Source of the DNA: Anaerolineaceae bacterium
GTDB lineage: Bacteria > Chloroflexota > Anaerolineae > Anaerolineales > Anaerolineaceae
Direction of reading: 5' to 3'
DNA length: 6,490 nt
Assembly (NCBI GenBank): GCA_011620445.1
Contig: WOZB01000281.1
Span: 3,824 to 10,313 of the forward strand
Position numbers and translations under genes: made by a program. Of this stretch, positions 1 to 5,916 are shown piece by piece. Each line of letters starts with the position of its first letter. Position 1 is the first letter of the stretch. The notes under the pieces were generated by a model, which worked only from the letters and a program-made list of their open reading frames with translations, made no database searches and had not been told where the DNA came from.

Positions 1-1
1 C

Positions 2-1303
2 ATAGAATTTTGGGGTGGCGTTTCCGAGACTCCATTCACGCAGCTGGCCATGAGCGGTTCTACCAAAGCAGCCATGGTTTCACTTTTCGGAGAACCCAAG
101 GGTGTCATTTCGGAACAAGCTGAAGGTGCCCTGCTGGACTACGCCTGGCAGACAGCCGGCACCTGGGCTGTTGTGCCATTTGAAGTGCTTGAACCACGCT
201 GGAAAGTCATCAGCCTGGACGGCAATTCGCCAATCCGAAAGGATTTTAATGCAGAGGATTATCCCCTGCTGGCAAAGATCGGTTTGGCAAATCCTGAAAG
301 CGCCGGTCTGATATACGAAAAGCTACAAGACCTGATGATCACGACCAATTGTGACCCTGAAAGACTCACCACGGTCATTGTCACAGGCACGACTGCGCTG
401 GTGCGTGCGACGGCTTATGCCATGGAAAAGGAAGGCATCGACAAACCGGCAGCTGTAATCGGCCCAATCCTGAGCCAGGCGGATATTACCCACATCAGCA
501 ACGAAATTGCGTACTCGGATGATTGCCCCTACCCCAACCCGGTCTCCCAGAGTATGCGCTTTTGTGCGCCGTTCTCTTACAACCAGGTACTTGAAGAGGT
601 GGGTGCCGACGTGGTGGACCTTACCGGTGACCATTTTGTGGATTGGGGCCTTGACGCCGCCCGCGATACGGTGGACCTGTACCACGAGCTGGGATGGCAA
701 ACTTTTGGAGGCGGCAAAAATCTAAAAGAGGCCCAGAAACCAGCCTTGTTTGAAGTCAATGGCAACAAGATTGCCTTTATTGGCTGTAATGCCAAACACG
801 CCTATTGGAATGTAGCCACAGCTGAAACACCTGGCGCCCTGGATTGCGACACCGAATTCCTGCACGAACAAATCCGTACGCTCAAGAAGGAGGGCTATAC
901 CGTCATCACCACCTTCCAGCATTACGAGGATTACGGGTGGTTCCCCGACACGGCTCTGGAGTACGATATGCAGCAAGCTGCCCTGGCTGGAGCGGATATC
1001 GTTTCAGGCAGCCAGGCTCACAGGCCCCAGGTCTACACCTTTACCGGAGCCGAGCAGAAGCAATTCATCCATTTTGGACTTGGAAACCTCTTTTTTGATC
1101 AAATTCTTCTGGGAAACGATTGCGACAGGGGCTTCGTTGACCGGCACGTAGTCTACGACGGCAAGTACATCAGCACTGAATTGCTCAGCATCATTTTCCC
1201 AAATTTCCTGCAGCCAATTTGGATGAACGAAGAAGAACGCAGTTTCTTCCTGGGCACTTTACATAAATACAGCGATATTTACCAGGCTTCCCTGGCAGAA
1301 TAA
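2..1303 (+). CDS. CapA-family (poly-gamma-glutamate synthesis-type) metallophosphatase-like protein with PstS-like N-terminal part, 5'-truncated
   Basis: The frame is open to the left edge: 16 codons precede the first ATG (position 50) and there is no Shine-Dalgarno before it, so the true start lies outside the window and any signal peptide is not visible. Residues below count from that ATG. About 25-75 (AVVPFEVLEPRWKVISLDG, then YPL) resemble the end of a PstS-like periplasmic-binding domain. About 105-350 resemble the CapA/PGA_cap fold: TGTTALVRATAYAME (112-126), ADITHISNEI (144-153), GADVVDLTGDHFVDWG (185-200, the position of the family NNH..DYG motif), FQHYEDYGWFP (289-299, cf. HWG.EY), GSQAHRPQ (320-327, cf. 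GHHPHVLQ) and FGLGNLFFDQ (342-351). Family members are usually exported or membrane-linked and implicated in capsule/polyglutamate or cell-surface metabolism; the substrate here is unknown. The gene converges on the kinase cluster and is probably unrelated to it. The family call is firm, the function is not. Confidence 0.82.
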   Translation: MEFWGGVSETPFTQLAMSGSTKAAMVSLFGEPKGVISEQAEGALLDYAWQTAGTWAVVPFEVLEPRWKVISLDGNSPIRKDFNAEDYPLLAKIGLANPESAGLIYEKLQDLMITTNCDPERLTTVIVTGTTALVRATAYAMEKEGIDKPAAVIGPILSQADITHISNEIAYSDDCPYPNPVSQSMRFCAPFSYNQVLEEVGADVVDLTGDHFVDWGLDAARDTVDLYHELGWQTFGGGKNLKEAQKPALFEVNGNKIAFIGCNAKHAYWNVATAETPGALDCDTEFLHEQIRTLKKEGYTVITTFQHYEDYGWFPDTALEYDMQQAALAGADIVSGSQAHRPQVYTFTGAEQKQFIHFGLGNLFFDQILLGNDCDRGFVDRHVVYDGKYISTELLSIIFPNFLQPIWMNEEERSFFLGTLHKYSDIYQASLAE

Positions 1304-1351
1304 ACAAGTTTGACCGCTGGTCTCGCCTATCGGCAGGCTGTATCACTCGCC

Positions 1352-1373
1352 AGGCTGACGAGAAACTCAGCTT
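1352..1373. other. Weak inverted repeat in the convergent intergenic gap
   Basis: The 99 bp between the capA-like stop (1303) and the lacI stop (1403) contains AGGCTGA (1352-1358) and TCAGCTT (1367-1373). They can pair over 7 bp, including one G-T, around an 8-nt loop. No T-run follows on either strand, so this is at best a weak or factor-assisted terminator for the converging transcripts. Nothing else is recognisable in the gap. Confidence 0.2.
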
Positions 1374-1402
1374 CCAGGCACTCTCTAAATATCTGAGTAG
1401 AT

Positions 1403-2428
1403 TTATTTGTGGCGCGGCTTAGGCAGCGCGATTACGCTTTCACGCTTTACAAACTCAGCGTCAACTTCAAGGTGAACAGGCACGGTTTTTGGCTTGTTCA
1501 TGCGTTCCAAGAGCCGTGTCACCGTGCAATAAGCCATGAATTGGCGAGGGATGCGCATGGTAGTAAGTGGTGGGTTGCCCATACCTGCATAGACAATGTC
1601 ATCCACGCCGATTACGGAGATATCGGCTGGGATTTTCCAACCTGCTTCAACAATAGCCTTCATAGCACCCAGCGCAATAGTGTCGTTATCCGCAAAGAAC
1701 GCGGTTGGCATTTGAGTGTGGCCTTCCAGGGCTTCACTCATCTCTTCGGAAACACCTGAAAGTGTGGGTGTCAGCAGGAAGTGATGCTCAGGTTTCAGGC
1801 TCAATCCTTTTAATTGCAACGCCTCGAGGAAACCTTTTTCGCGCTCCTTGAAGTTTGAAACCTCCACATTGCACTGCAGGTAACCGATCTCGCGATGGCC
1901 AAGCTCATACAGGTACTCGACTGCTTGTTGGGCGATGCGTTCGTTTGCCATCACCACGGTATCTACCGCTAATCTATGCATGGCATTGTCAATCACAACG
2001 GTGGGAAGCCCCAATGCCAGGAAAGCCTTGCACACTTCCGGGCTCATTTCGGTCCCAAGCAATATCAGGCCTTCAAACTTAATGTTCTGCAGCTTCTCAA
2101 TAATCTGGGAGAGGTTGGCATTATTGCAGCCAAATTGGCCCAAATGCATGCCCCTTTCAATGCACTCCGCCTCAATACCTTCGATCATTGCAGCGATGAT
2201 GGAGGCGTTTTCTTCCACCAACATGCCATGCTGTGAGTATCGGATGAAGACCACCGTTTGAATGTTATATTGCTTGTTTGCCCATGCGGGCCTTTGGTAT
2301 TTATTGGCATCGATCACCGTGCGCACGCGGTCTCTCACAGCCTGACTGACCCCCTTTCGGTCATTGAGAACGAGTGAGACAGTCGCGGGGGAAACCCCCG
2401 CAAGTTTGGCTAACTCTCTGACGTTCAT
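1403..2428 (-). CDS. LacI-family transcriptional repressor, last gene of the kinase cluster
   Basis: A DNA-binding regulator of 341 aa, normal for the family. The N-terminus is a LacI helix-turn-helix (VRELAKLAGVSPATVSLVLN, residues 3-22). The rest is a periplasmic-binding-like effector domain, with NDTIALGAMKAI (248-259), a DISVIGVDDI segment (269-278) and PPLTTMRIPRQ (286-296), all classic LacI/GalR landmarks. The hinge (about 44-56, YQRPAWANKQYNI) lacks the usual GY.PN..AR.L consensus. The start is the ATG at 2428, which overlaps the dhaL1 stop (ATGA) with AGGTG 6 nt upstream; a GTG at 2437 is in frame but has a poorer context. Being the last gene behind two dhaK-dhaL pairs, it most likely senses the pathway's sugar or phosphosugar and controls the cluster, including itself. 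The ligand is unknown. PurR-, RbsR- or GalR-like assignments cannot be separated by eye. Confidence 0.93.
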   Translation of the reverse strand: MNVRELAKLAGVSPATVSLVLNDRKGVSQAVRDRVRTVIDANKYQRPAWANKQYNIQTVVFIRYSQHGMLVEENASIIAAMIEGIEAECIERGMHLGQFGCNNANLSQIIEKLQNIKFEGLILLGTEMSPEVCKAFLALGLPTVVIDNAMHRLAVDTVVMANERIAQQAVEYLYELGHREIGYLQCNVEVSNFKEREKGFLEALQLKGLSLKPEHHFLLTPTLSGVSEEMSEALEGHTQMPTAFFADNDTIALGAMKAIVEAGWKIPADISVIGVDDIVYAGMGNPPLTTMRIPRQFMAYCTVTRLLERMNKPKTVPVHLEVDAEFVKRESVIALPKPRHK

Positions 2429-2446
2429 TTCGCACACCTACCTTCC
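2425..2446 (-). promoter_or_regulatory. Ribosome-binding site and ATGA stop/start overlap, dhaL1 to lacI
   Basis: Read on the minus strand, GGAAGG (2446-2441) and AGGTG (2439-2435) lie in the last dhaL1 codons. They are followed by ATGA, in which the lacI ATG (2428-2426) shares bases with the dhaL1 TGA (2427-2425). This arrangement implies translational coupling and fixes the lacI start. Confidence 0.8.
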
Positions 2447-3078
2447 AGCACATCCGCAAAATTCTCGATAATCAAGCGCGCAACTTCAGCACCGGGGTCA
2501 ACAACCCCGCGGGAGGCTTCCCCGCGGATCGCCACTCGACCGTGCCTGGCTAGCATATTTGCAGTGGCAAGCAAATCTTCATTTGCTTTGTGGCGCAGCC
2601 TTTGTGCAATCTCATCGACTGTGAGGGAATCAAAGGGGTTCGTTTTTAGGAAGAAGAGTGAGCCCGTAAAACCATCCAGCACCGTCTTTTCCCCCGGTTT
2701 TGCCCCACCAAGCTCGGCAATTCCACGTGTAAATGTTTCGAAGAGGAGTGTGATACCAGCACTGTCCAGTTCGGTCTTGCCTTTGAGGGCTTTCCCTGCC
2801 TGCATCCAGCCATTTGCAATCAGGGTGCCCATGGTTGAGGGCACACTGCTGGCCATGGTCTTGCCTGCCAGGTAAAACAGTTTGCCCAGGTCAGGTTCTT
2901 CGGAATCTTGTATAGCTGTACTGGCAGCCTGGAAGCCTTTACTCATGGTTAAGCCAAGGTCGCCATCACCAAATACGCTGTCCATCTCGATGAGCCGGTC
3001 CTTGTTGGCCTGCATCGTCTCAGCCATGCAGGTGAAAAAAGCTTTGATTTCCTGGGCTTTCAAGCTAACGGCAGGCAT
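2425..3078 (-). CDS. dhaL: DhaL-type nucleotide-binding subunit of a dihydroxyacetone-kinase-like enzyme (copy 1)
   Basis: The kinase subunit that holds Mg-ADP/ATP and passes phosphate to the DhaK-bound ketose in the cytoplasm; 217 aa, normal for DhaL. Numbered from the ATG at 3078, the metal-binding aspartates are D33, D38 and D40 in MDSVFGDGDLG. PSTMGTL (80-86) and GEKTVLD (129-135) are the family's nucleotide-site motifs, and the C-terminal motif is GRVAIRGEASRGVVDPGA (180-197). The usual YLGER of that last motif is replaced by IRGEA while DPGA is kept. A TTG at 3081 extends the frame by one codon, but the ATG at 3078 sits better behind the GGGTG just after the dhaK1 stop. It lies 9 bp behind dhaK1 and overlaps lacI by 4 bp. 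GDGDxG resembles ATP-dependent enzymes more than the GDADHG of PTS-type DhaL, and no dhaM is present, so direct ATP use is inferred. Confidence 0.93.
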   Translation of the reverse strand: MPAVSLKAQEIKAFFTCMAETMQANKDRLIEMDSVFGDGDLGLTMSKGFQAASTAIQDSEEPDLGKLFYLAGKTMASSVPSTMGTLIANGWMQAGKALKGKTELDSAGITLLFETFTRGIAELGGAKPGEKTVLDGFTGSLFFLKTNPFDSLTVDEIAQRLRHKANEDLLATANMLARHGRVAIRGEASRGVVDPGAEVARLIIENFADVLEGRCAK

Positions 3079-3087
3079 CAATACACC

Positions 3088-4098
3088 CTAGAACTGCTTG
3101 AAGAAAGGCGTATTGGCAGGCTCGTCGAGCAAGCTTTTGAGCTCTTCATCCAATTTGAACAGAGAAATTGAAGCCCCGGCCATTTCCATACTGGTGGCAA
3201 ATTCACCCACATAGCTGCGATGGATGTGGATGCCGCGTTCAGCCAAGTTATGGGCTACCCGGTTGAAAATCACATAGAGCTCTTCAAGTGGCGTCGCCCC
3301 CAGGCCGTTCACCAAAACTGCCACTTCATCGCCTGCCTGGTAAGGTAAATCCCCAACGATTACCTCCAGCATGCTATCAGTGATCTGGTCAGCCGGCTCC
3401 ATTTTGGTAACCTTAATGCCTGGCTCTCCATGAATACCCATGCCGAGCTCCATTTCGTCCTCAGCGATGATAAATCCTGGCTTTCCAACGACAGGTACGA
3501 TGCAAGCGGAAAGGGCGACGCCCATAGTGCGTACCGCATCGCGCGCTTTTACGGCGATGCGCTTGACTTCTGGCAGCGGAAGCAAACGCCTCGCGGCTGC
3601 GCCCGCGCATTTATAGATGAAGTATATGCCTGCCACACCACGGCGGGTGTTTTTTTCCTCGGCTGTTTTTGGAGCGGGGGAGGCTACATCGTCCCATCCA
3701 AGGACTGTTTCAACCTTGATATCCTCTTCCATGTCTGCCATATCCCCAGCCATATTGAAGTTGAATATATCGCCGTTGTAATTACCATAAATGTAAAGAA
3801 CCCCAGCACCCTGGTTGACAGCTTTGGTGACCTCAAATATTTGTTCCACATTAGGCGATTGGAATACTTCCCCAATGGCACAGCCGTCCAGCAACCCATC
3901 GCCGACATAACCGAGGAAAAGCGGCAAATGGCCAGACCCGCCGCCAGTTACGATGCCTACTTTTCCCGGAATTTTCTGTTTGCTGATGTAGCAATGGATA
4001 TCATCATGCACGTAAGTAACCTGTTCGGGATGCGCAGCATAGATGCCGTGCAGCATTTCGGTCACCATGTTTTCTGGTTGGTTGATGATTTTCTTCAT
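3088..4098 (-). CDS. dhaK: DhaK-type ketose-binding subunit of a dihydroxyacetone-kinase-like enzyme (copy 1)
   Basis: The substrate-binding subunit, which forms a hemiaminal between a histidine and the carbonyl of dihydroxyacetone or a related ketose; 336 aa, against about 355 in E. coli DhaK. Visible motifs are TGGGSGHLP (51-59, catalytic H57), VFQSPN (78-83), GNYNGD (105-110, catalytic D110), GMGIHGEPG (219-227, covalent H223), NGLGATP (264-270) and GEFATSMEMAGASISL (298-313). The three residues match E. coli H56, D109 and H218, so the protein looks active. The usual GHEP is GHLP, which may signal a non-dihydroxyacetone substrate such as a tetrulose; this is inference. The ATG at 4098 has AAGGAG five bases upstream. 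The gene lies 78 bp after dhaL2 and 9 bp before dhaL1, its presumed partner. It is clearly diverged from dhaK2, so this is an old duplication or separate acquisition. Confidence 0.94.
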   Translation of the reverse strand: MKKIINQPENMVTEMLHGIYAAHPEQVTYVHDDIHCYISKQKIPGKVGIVTGGGSGHLPLFLGYVGDGLLDGCAIGEVFQSPNVEQIFEVTKAVNQGAGVLYIYGNYNGDIFNFNMAGDMADMEEDIKVETVLGWDDVASPAPKTAEEKNTRRGVAGIYFIYKCAGAAARRLLPLPEVKRIAVKARDAVRTMGVALSACIVPVVGKPGFIIAEDEMELGMGIHGEPGIKVTKMEPADQITDSMLEVIVGDLPYQAGDEVAVLVNGLGATPLEELYVIFNRVAHNLAERGIHIHRSYVGEFATSMEMAGASISLFKLDEELKSLLDEPANTPFFKQF

Positions 4099-4125
4099 TC
4101 AATCTCCTTCTTGCCAGTAAATGAC

Positions 4126-4153
4126 TTTTGAAGTGTTTCGGCCAATTTCAAAA
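4126..4153. repeat. Inverted repeat between the two dhaK-dhaL pairs
   Basis: Perfect 7-bp arms, TTTTGAA (4126-4132) and TTCAAAA (4147-4153), around a 14-nt centre, in the 78-bp AT-rich gap upstream of dhaK1. No T-tract follows and no convincing -35/-10 pair was found in the gap. It could be a regulator-binding dyad, a transcript-stabilising hairpin or chance. Confidence 0.3.
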
Positions 4154-4176
4154 CTAATAATTACTTAAGATATTGT

Positions 4177-4794
4177 TCAATCTGCCAGGCTTCGGGCGAT
4201 AATCGCCCAGAGGGTAGCACCGCCGTCTGCATAGGCATTGGCGCGCTCCCCCAACCACTTTGCCCGCCCGATCTGAGCCACCATGCCCTTGGTGCCCTCT
4301 GCGGCAGTTTCGGCCGCTAGAGCAGCTTTCAGACTGGCTGACTTTAGATCCTCTGTTTCGGCAAAAGTGGCTTCAAGGGCATCCGCGTAGGGCAATAATG
4401 CATCCAGGATGGTCTTATCGCCCAATTTGGCTTTGCCGCGGCTCTGGATACCTTCCGCGAAACGCCGCGGCAAGGTAATAAGTTCTGCTTCTGAGAGTTC
4501 CACCTGCCCCTTGAATGCTTTAGCCAGCGCCATCAGGCCAGCTGAAAGCAAGGTGCCCATCGTAGAAGGTGCCGCGCGGTTGCATGCCATAGCTGTATTC
4601 ATAAACAATAAGCCAAGGTCATCACCCGGGTAAGCTTCCGCGGCTTTACCGATGGCATCAAAGGCTGCTTTCATGCTGAGCCCAAGGTCGCCATCGCCCG
4701 ATTTGCCGTCCAATTCTCCAAGGTAGTCCAGGTTTTTCTCAACCGCCTGGCTAATCTTGGCAAACCCAGTCAACAGTTCATCTTTCTTAAGCAT
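4177..4794 (-). CDS. dhaL: DhaL-type nucleotide-binding subunit of a dihydroxyacetone-kinase-like enzyme (copy 2)
   Basis: The second phosphoryl-donor subunit, 205 aa, cytoplasmic. The metal ligands are D29, D34 and D36 in LDGKSGDGDLG. PSTMGTL (76-82), GDKTILD (125-131) and GRAKWLGERANAYADGGA (176-193) follow in the normal family order. Here the canonical LGER is kept but the usual DPGA has become DGGA, the reverse of copy 1. The ATG at 4794 comes 7 bp after the dhaK2 stop and has no clear Shine-Dalgarno, so its translation probably depends on ribosomes finishing dhaK2. The middle region is rich in Ala and Leu, as expected for the all-alpha DhaL barrel. It should pair with DhaK2. Exchange of subunits with copy 1 is possible but untested. 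Confidence 0.93.
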   Translation of the reverse strand: MLKKDELLTGFAKISQAVEKNLDYLGELDGKSGDGDLGLSMKAAFDAIGKAAEAYPGDDLGLLFMNTAMACNRAAPSTMGTLLSAGLMALAKAFKGQVELSEAELITLPRRFAEGIQSRGKAKLGDKTILDALLPYADALEATFAETEDLKSASLKAALAAETAAEGTKGMVAQIGRAKWLGERANAYADGGATLWAIIARSLAD

Positions 4795-4801
4795 GTGTCT
4801 G

Positions 4802-5806
4802 CTAACCGTTCATGCGGATAAAAGGGGACCAGGCAGGCCGGGCTAGCAGGGCTTTAAGCTCGGCGTCCATTTTCATTAAGCTTATGGATACGCCTGCCAT
4901 TTCAAGTGAGGTGGTAAATTCACCGACCAAACTTTCATGGATGGAGATGCCTTTGGCTTTCAGGAAAAGTTGGGCATCATTCTGAAATAGATAAAGTTCT
5001 TCGCGCGAAGTAGCCCCCAGCCCGTTGATGAGTAATGTCACTTCGTCATCCGCATGCAATTGCTGGTCGGCAATCAGCCGGTTCAGAAGCTCCTCAGCTA
5101 ATGCTTTTGAGCTTTGCATCGAGCCCGTCTGCACGCCTGGTTCACCATGGATGCCCATGCCAATCTCAATCTGGTCCTCAGCGATGGTAAAAATCGGTTT
5201 GGCGGAACCCGGCAGCTGGATGGCTGTAAAGGCGATGCCCATGGTGGCCGTAGCAGCACAGGTTTTTTCAGCCACCGCGGCAACTTCTTCGAGGCTGGCT
5301 CCCATTTCAGCTTTTGCGCCGGCCATCTTGTAAACCAGGAATATGCCCCCGATACCACGGCGGCTTTGCCACTCGCTCTTTGGGGCTGAAGCAATGTCAT
5401 CCGAAGCTTTGACGATTTTGCTGGGGATGTCTTCCAATTCAAGGATTTCGGAAGCCATCTCAAAGTTCATCGTGTCGCCTGCATAATTACCAAAGAGGAA
5501 GAGAATGCCCGCACCGCCATTGGCTGCTTTGGCCGCGCTGACGATGGATTCAGCACTGGGGGAAGTGAACACGTTGCCAACGGCCACACCGTCGCAAAGC
5601 CCGAGGCCAACATAACCCAGGAAGGTTGGCAAATGGCCGTAGCCGCCGCCGGTGATGATGGCTACCTTGCCGCTTTTTGGGCTATCGGCCCGCACAATGG
5701 CGCGAGGGTTATCGGGTGCGGCTCTGAGCAGTTTGGGGTGGGCAGAGAGAATACCAGCCAGACTTTCGTCTACAAAATGGCTGGGATCGTTCATTAATTT
5801 CTTCAT
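4802..5806 (-). CDS. dhaK: DhaK-type ketose-binding subunit of a dihydroxyacetone-kinase-like enzyme (copy 2)
   Basis: The second ketose-binding subunit, 334 aa from the ATG at 5806. An ATG at 5812 is in frame, but the Shine-Dalgarno AAGGA (5816-5812) touches it, whereas it is ideally spaced (5 nt) from 5806; the resulting MKKLMNDPSHF also aligns with MKKIINQPENM of copy 1. Motifs are TGGGYGHLP (52-60, H58), VFTSPS (79-84), GNYAGD (106-111, D111), GMGIHGEPG (216-224, covalent H220), NGLGATS (261-267) and GEFTTSLEMAGVSISL (295-310). All three catalytic residues are present. The serine of the usual GGGSGH is tyrosine here, beside the substrate pocket, and GHLP replaces GHEP as in copy 1. dhaL2 follows after 7 bp. 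The substrate is a ketose or ketose-like compound; dihydroxyacetone itself is possible but not shown. Confidence 0.94.
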   Translation of the reverse strand: MKKLMNDPSHFVDESLAGILSAHPKLLRAAPDNPRAIVRADSPKSGKVAIITGGGYGHLPTFLGYVGLGLCDGVAVGNVFTSPSAESIVSAAKAANGGAGILFLFGNYAGDTMNFEMASEILELEDIPSKIVKASDDIASAPKSEWQSRRGIGGIFLVYKMAGAKAEMGASLEEVAAVAEKTCAATATMGIAFTAIQLPGSAKPIFTIAEDQIEIGMGIHGEPGVQTGSMQSSKALAEELLNRLIADQQLHADDEVTLLINGLGATSREELYLFQNDAQLFLKAKGISIHESLVGEFTTSLEMAGVSISLMKMDAELKALLARPAWSPFIRMNG

Positions 5807-5852
5807 CGTCATCCTTTCGAGCCTTATTGAACGAGCAGATGCTTAGTCTTTG

Positions 5853-5896
5853 CGCCTGCATTGATCGGGAAGCCTAAAACGATTTCAAGGCAGGCG
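5853..5896. repeat. Extended imperfect hairpin upstream of dhaK2
   Basis: The arms at 5853-5867 and 5880-5896 pair as 7 bp (CGCCTGC with GCAGGCG), one mismatch, 4 bp (TTGA with TCAA), a 2-nt bulge and 3 bp (TCG with CGA), closing a 12-nt loop. That gives 14 base pairs in all. Neither strand has a following T-tract, so it is not a standard intrinsic terminator. It covers the candidate -10 hexamer and would be transcribed only by read-through from the upstream gene. Confidence 0.45.
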
Positions 5897-5910
5897 GTAT
5901 ATATTGTCAA
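5882..5910 (-). promoter_or_regulatory. Candidate sigma-70-type promoter for dhaK2-dhaL2-dhaK1-dhaL1-lacI
   Basis: On the minus strand a perfect -35 TTGACA (5910-5905) is followed after exactly 17 bp by TGAAAT (5887-5882), which matches TATAAT at four of six positions. Transcription would start near 5875, about 70 bp before the dhaK2 ATG. The promoter lies in the largest gap of the cluster, just after the stop of the upstream gene. Confidence 0.45.
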
Positions 5911-5916
5911 AACAAT
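5903..5916. promoter_or_regulatory. 14-bp dyad overlapping the -35, possible operator
   Basis: ATTGT and ACAAT arms flank a 4-bp centre and cover the candidate -35 hexamer. A bound repressor here would block the promoter, and the cluster encodes a LacI-family regulator. However, the dyad lacks the central CG typical of LacI-family operators. A second candidate, GAAATCGTTTTA on the minus strand (about 5876-5887), has the central CG but is only partly symmetric. Confidence 0.25.

Noticed and set aside
1386..1405. AT-rich symmetric stretch at the lacI stop as a terminator
   Set aside because: Only four contiguous pairs form and no T-tract follows on the minus strand.
2429..2437. GTG at 2437 as the lacI start
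   Set aside because: The ATG at 2428 forms an ATGA overlap with the dhaL1 stop and gives the normal short lead into the helix-turn-helix.
3430..4131. A 233-codon open frame on the plus strand, opposite dhaK1
   Set aside because: It lies antisense to a gene with full DhaK motifs, its translation shows no recognisable domain, and it has no evident ribosome-binding site. It is a by-product of dhaK codon usage.
4099..4176. Separate promoter for dhaK1-dhaL1-lacI in the 78-bp gap
   Set aside because: The AT-rich sequence offers hexamer-like pieces, but none form a -35/-10 pair with acceptable spacing.
5807..5812. Upstream ATG at 5812 as the dhaK2 start
   Set aside because: The Shine-Dalgarno directly abuts it, leaving no spacer; 5806 has correct spacing and aligns with the other DhaK.
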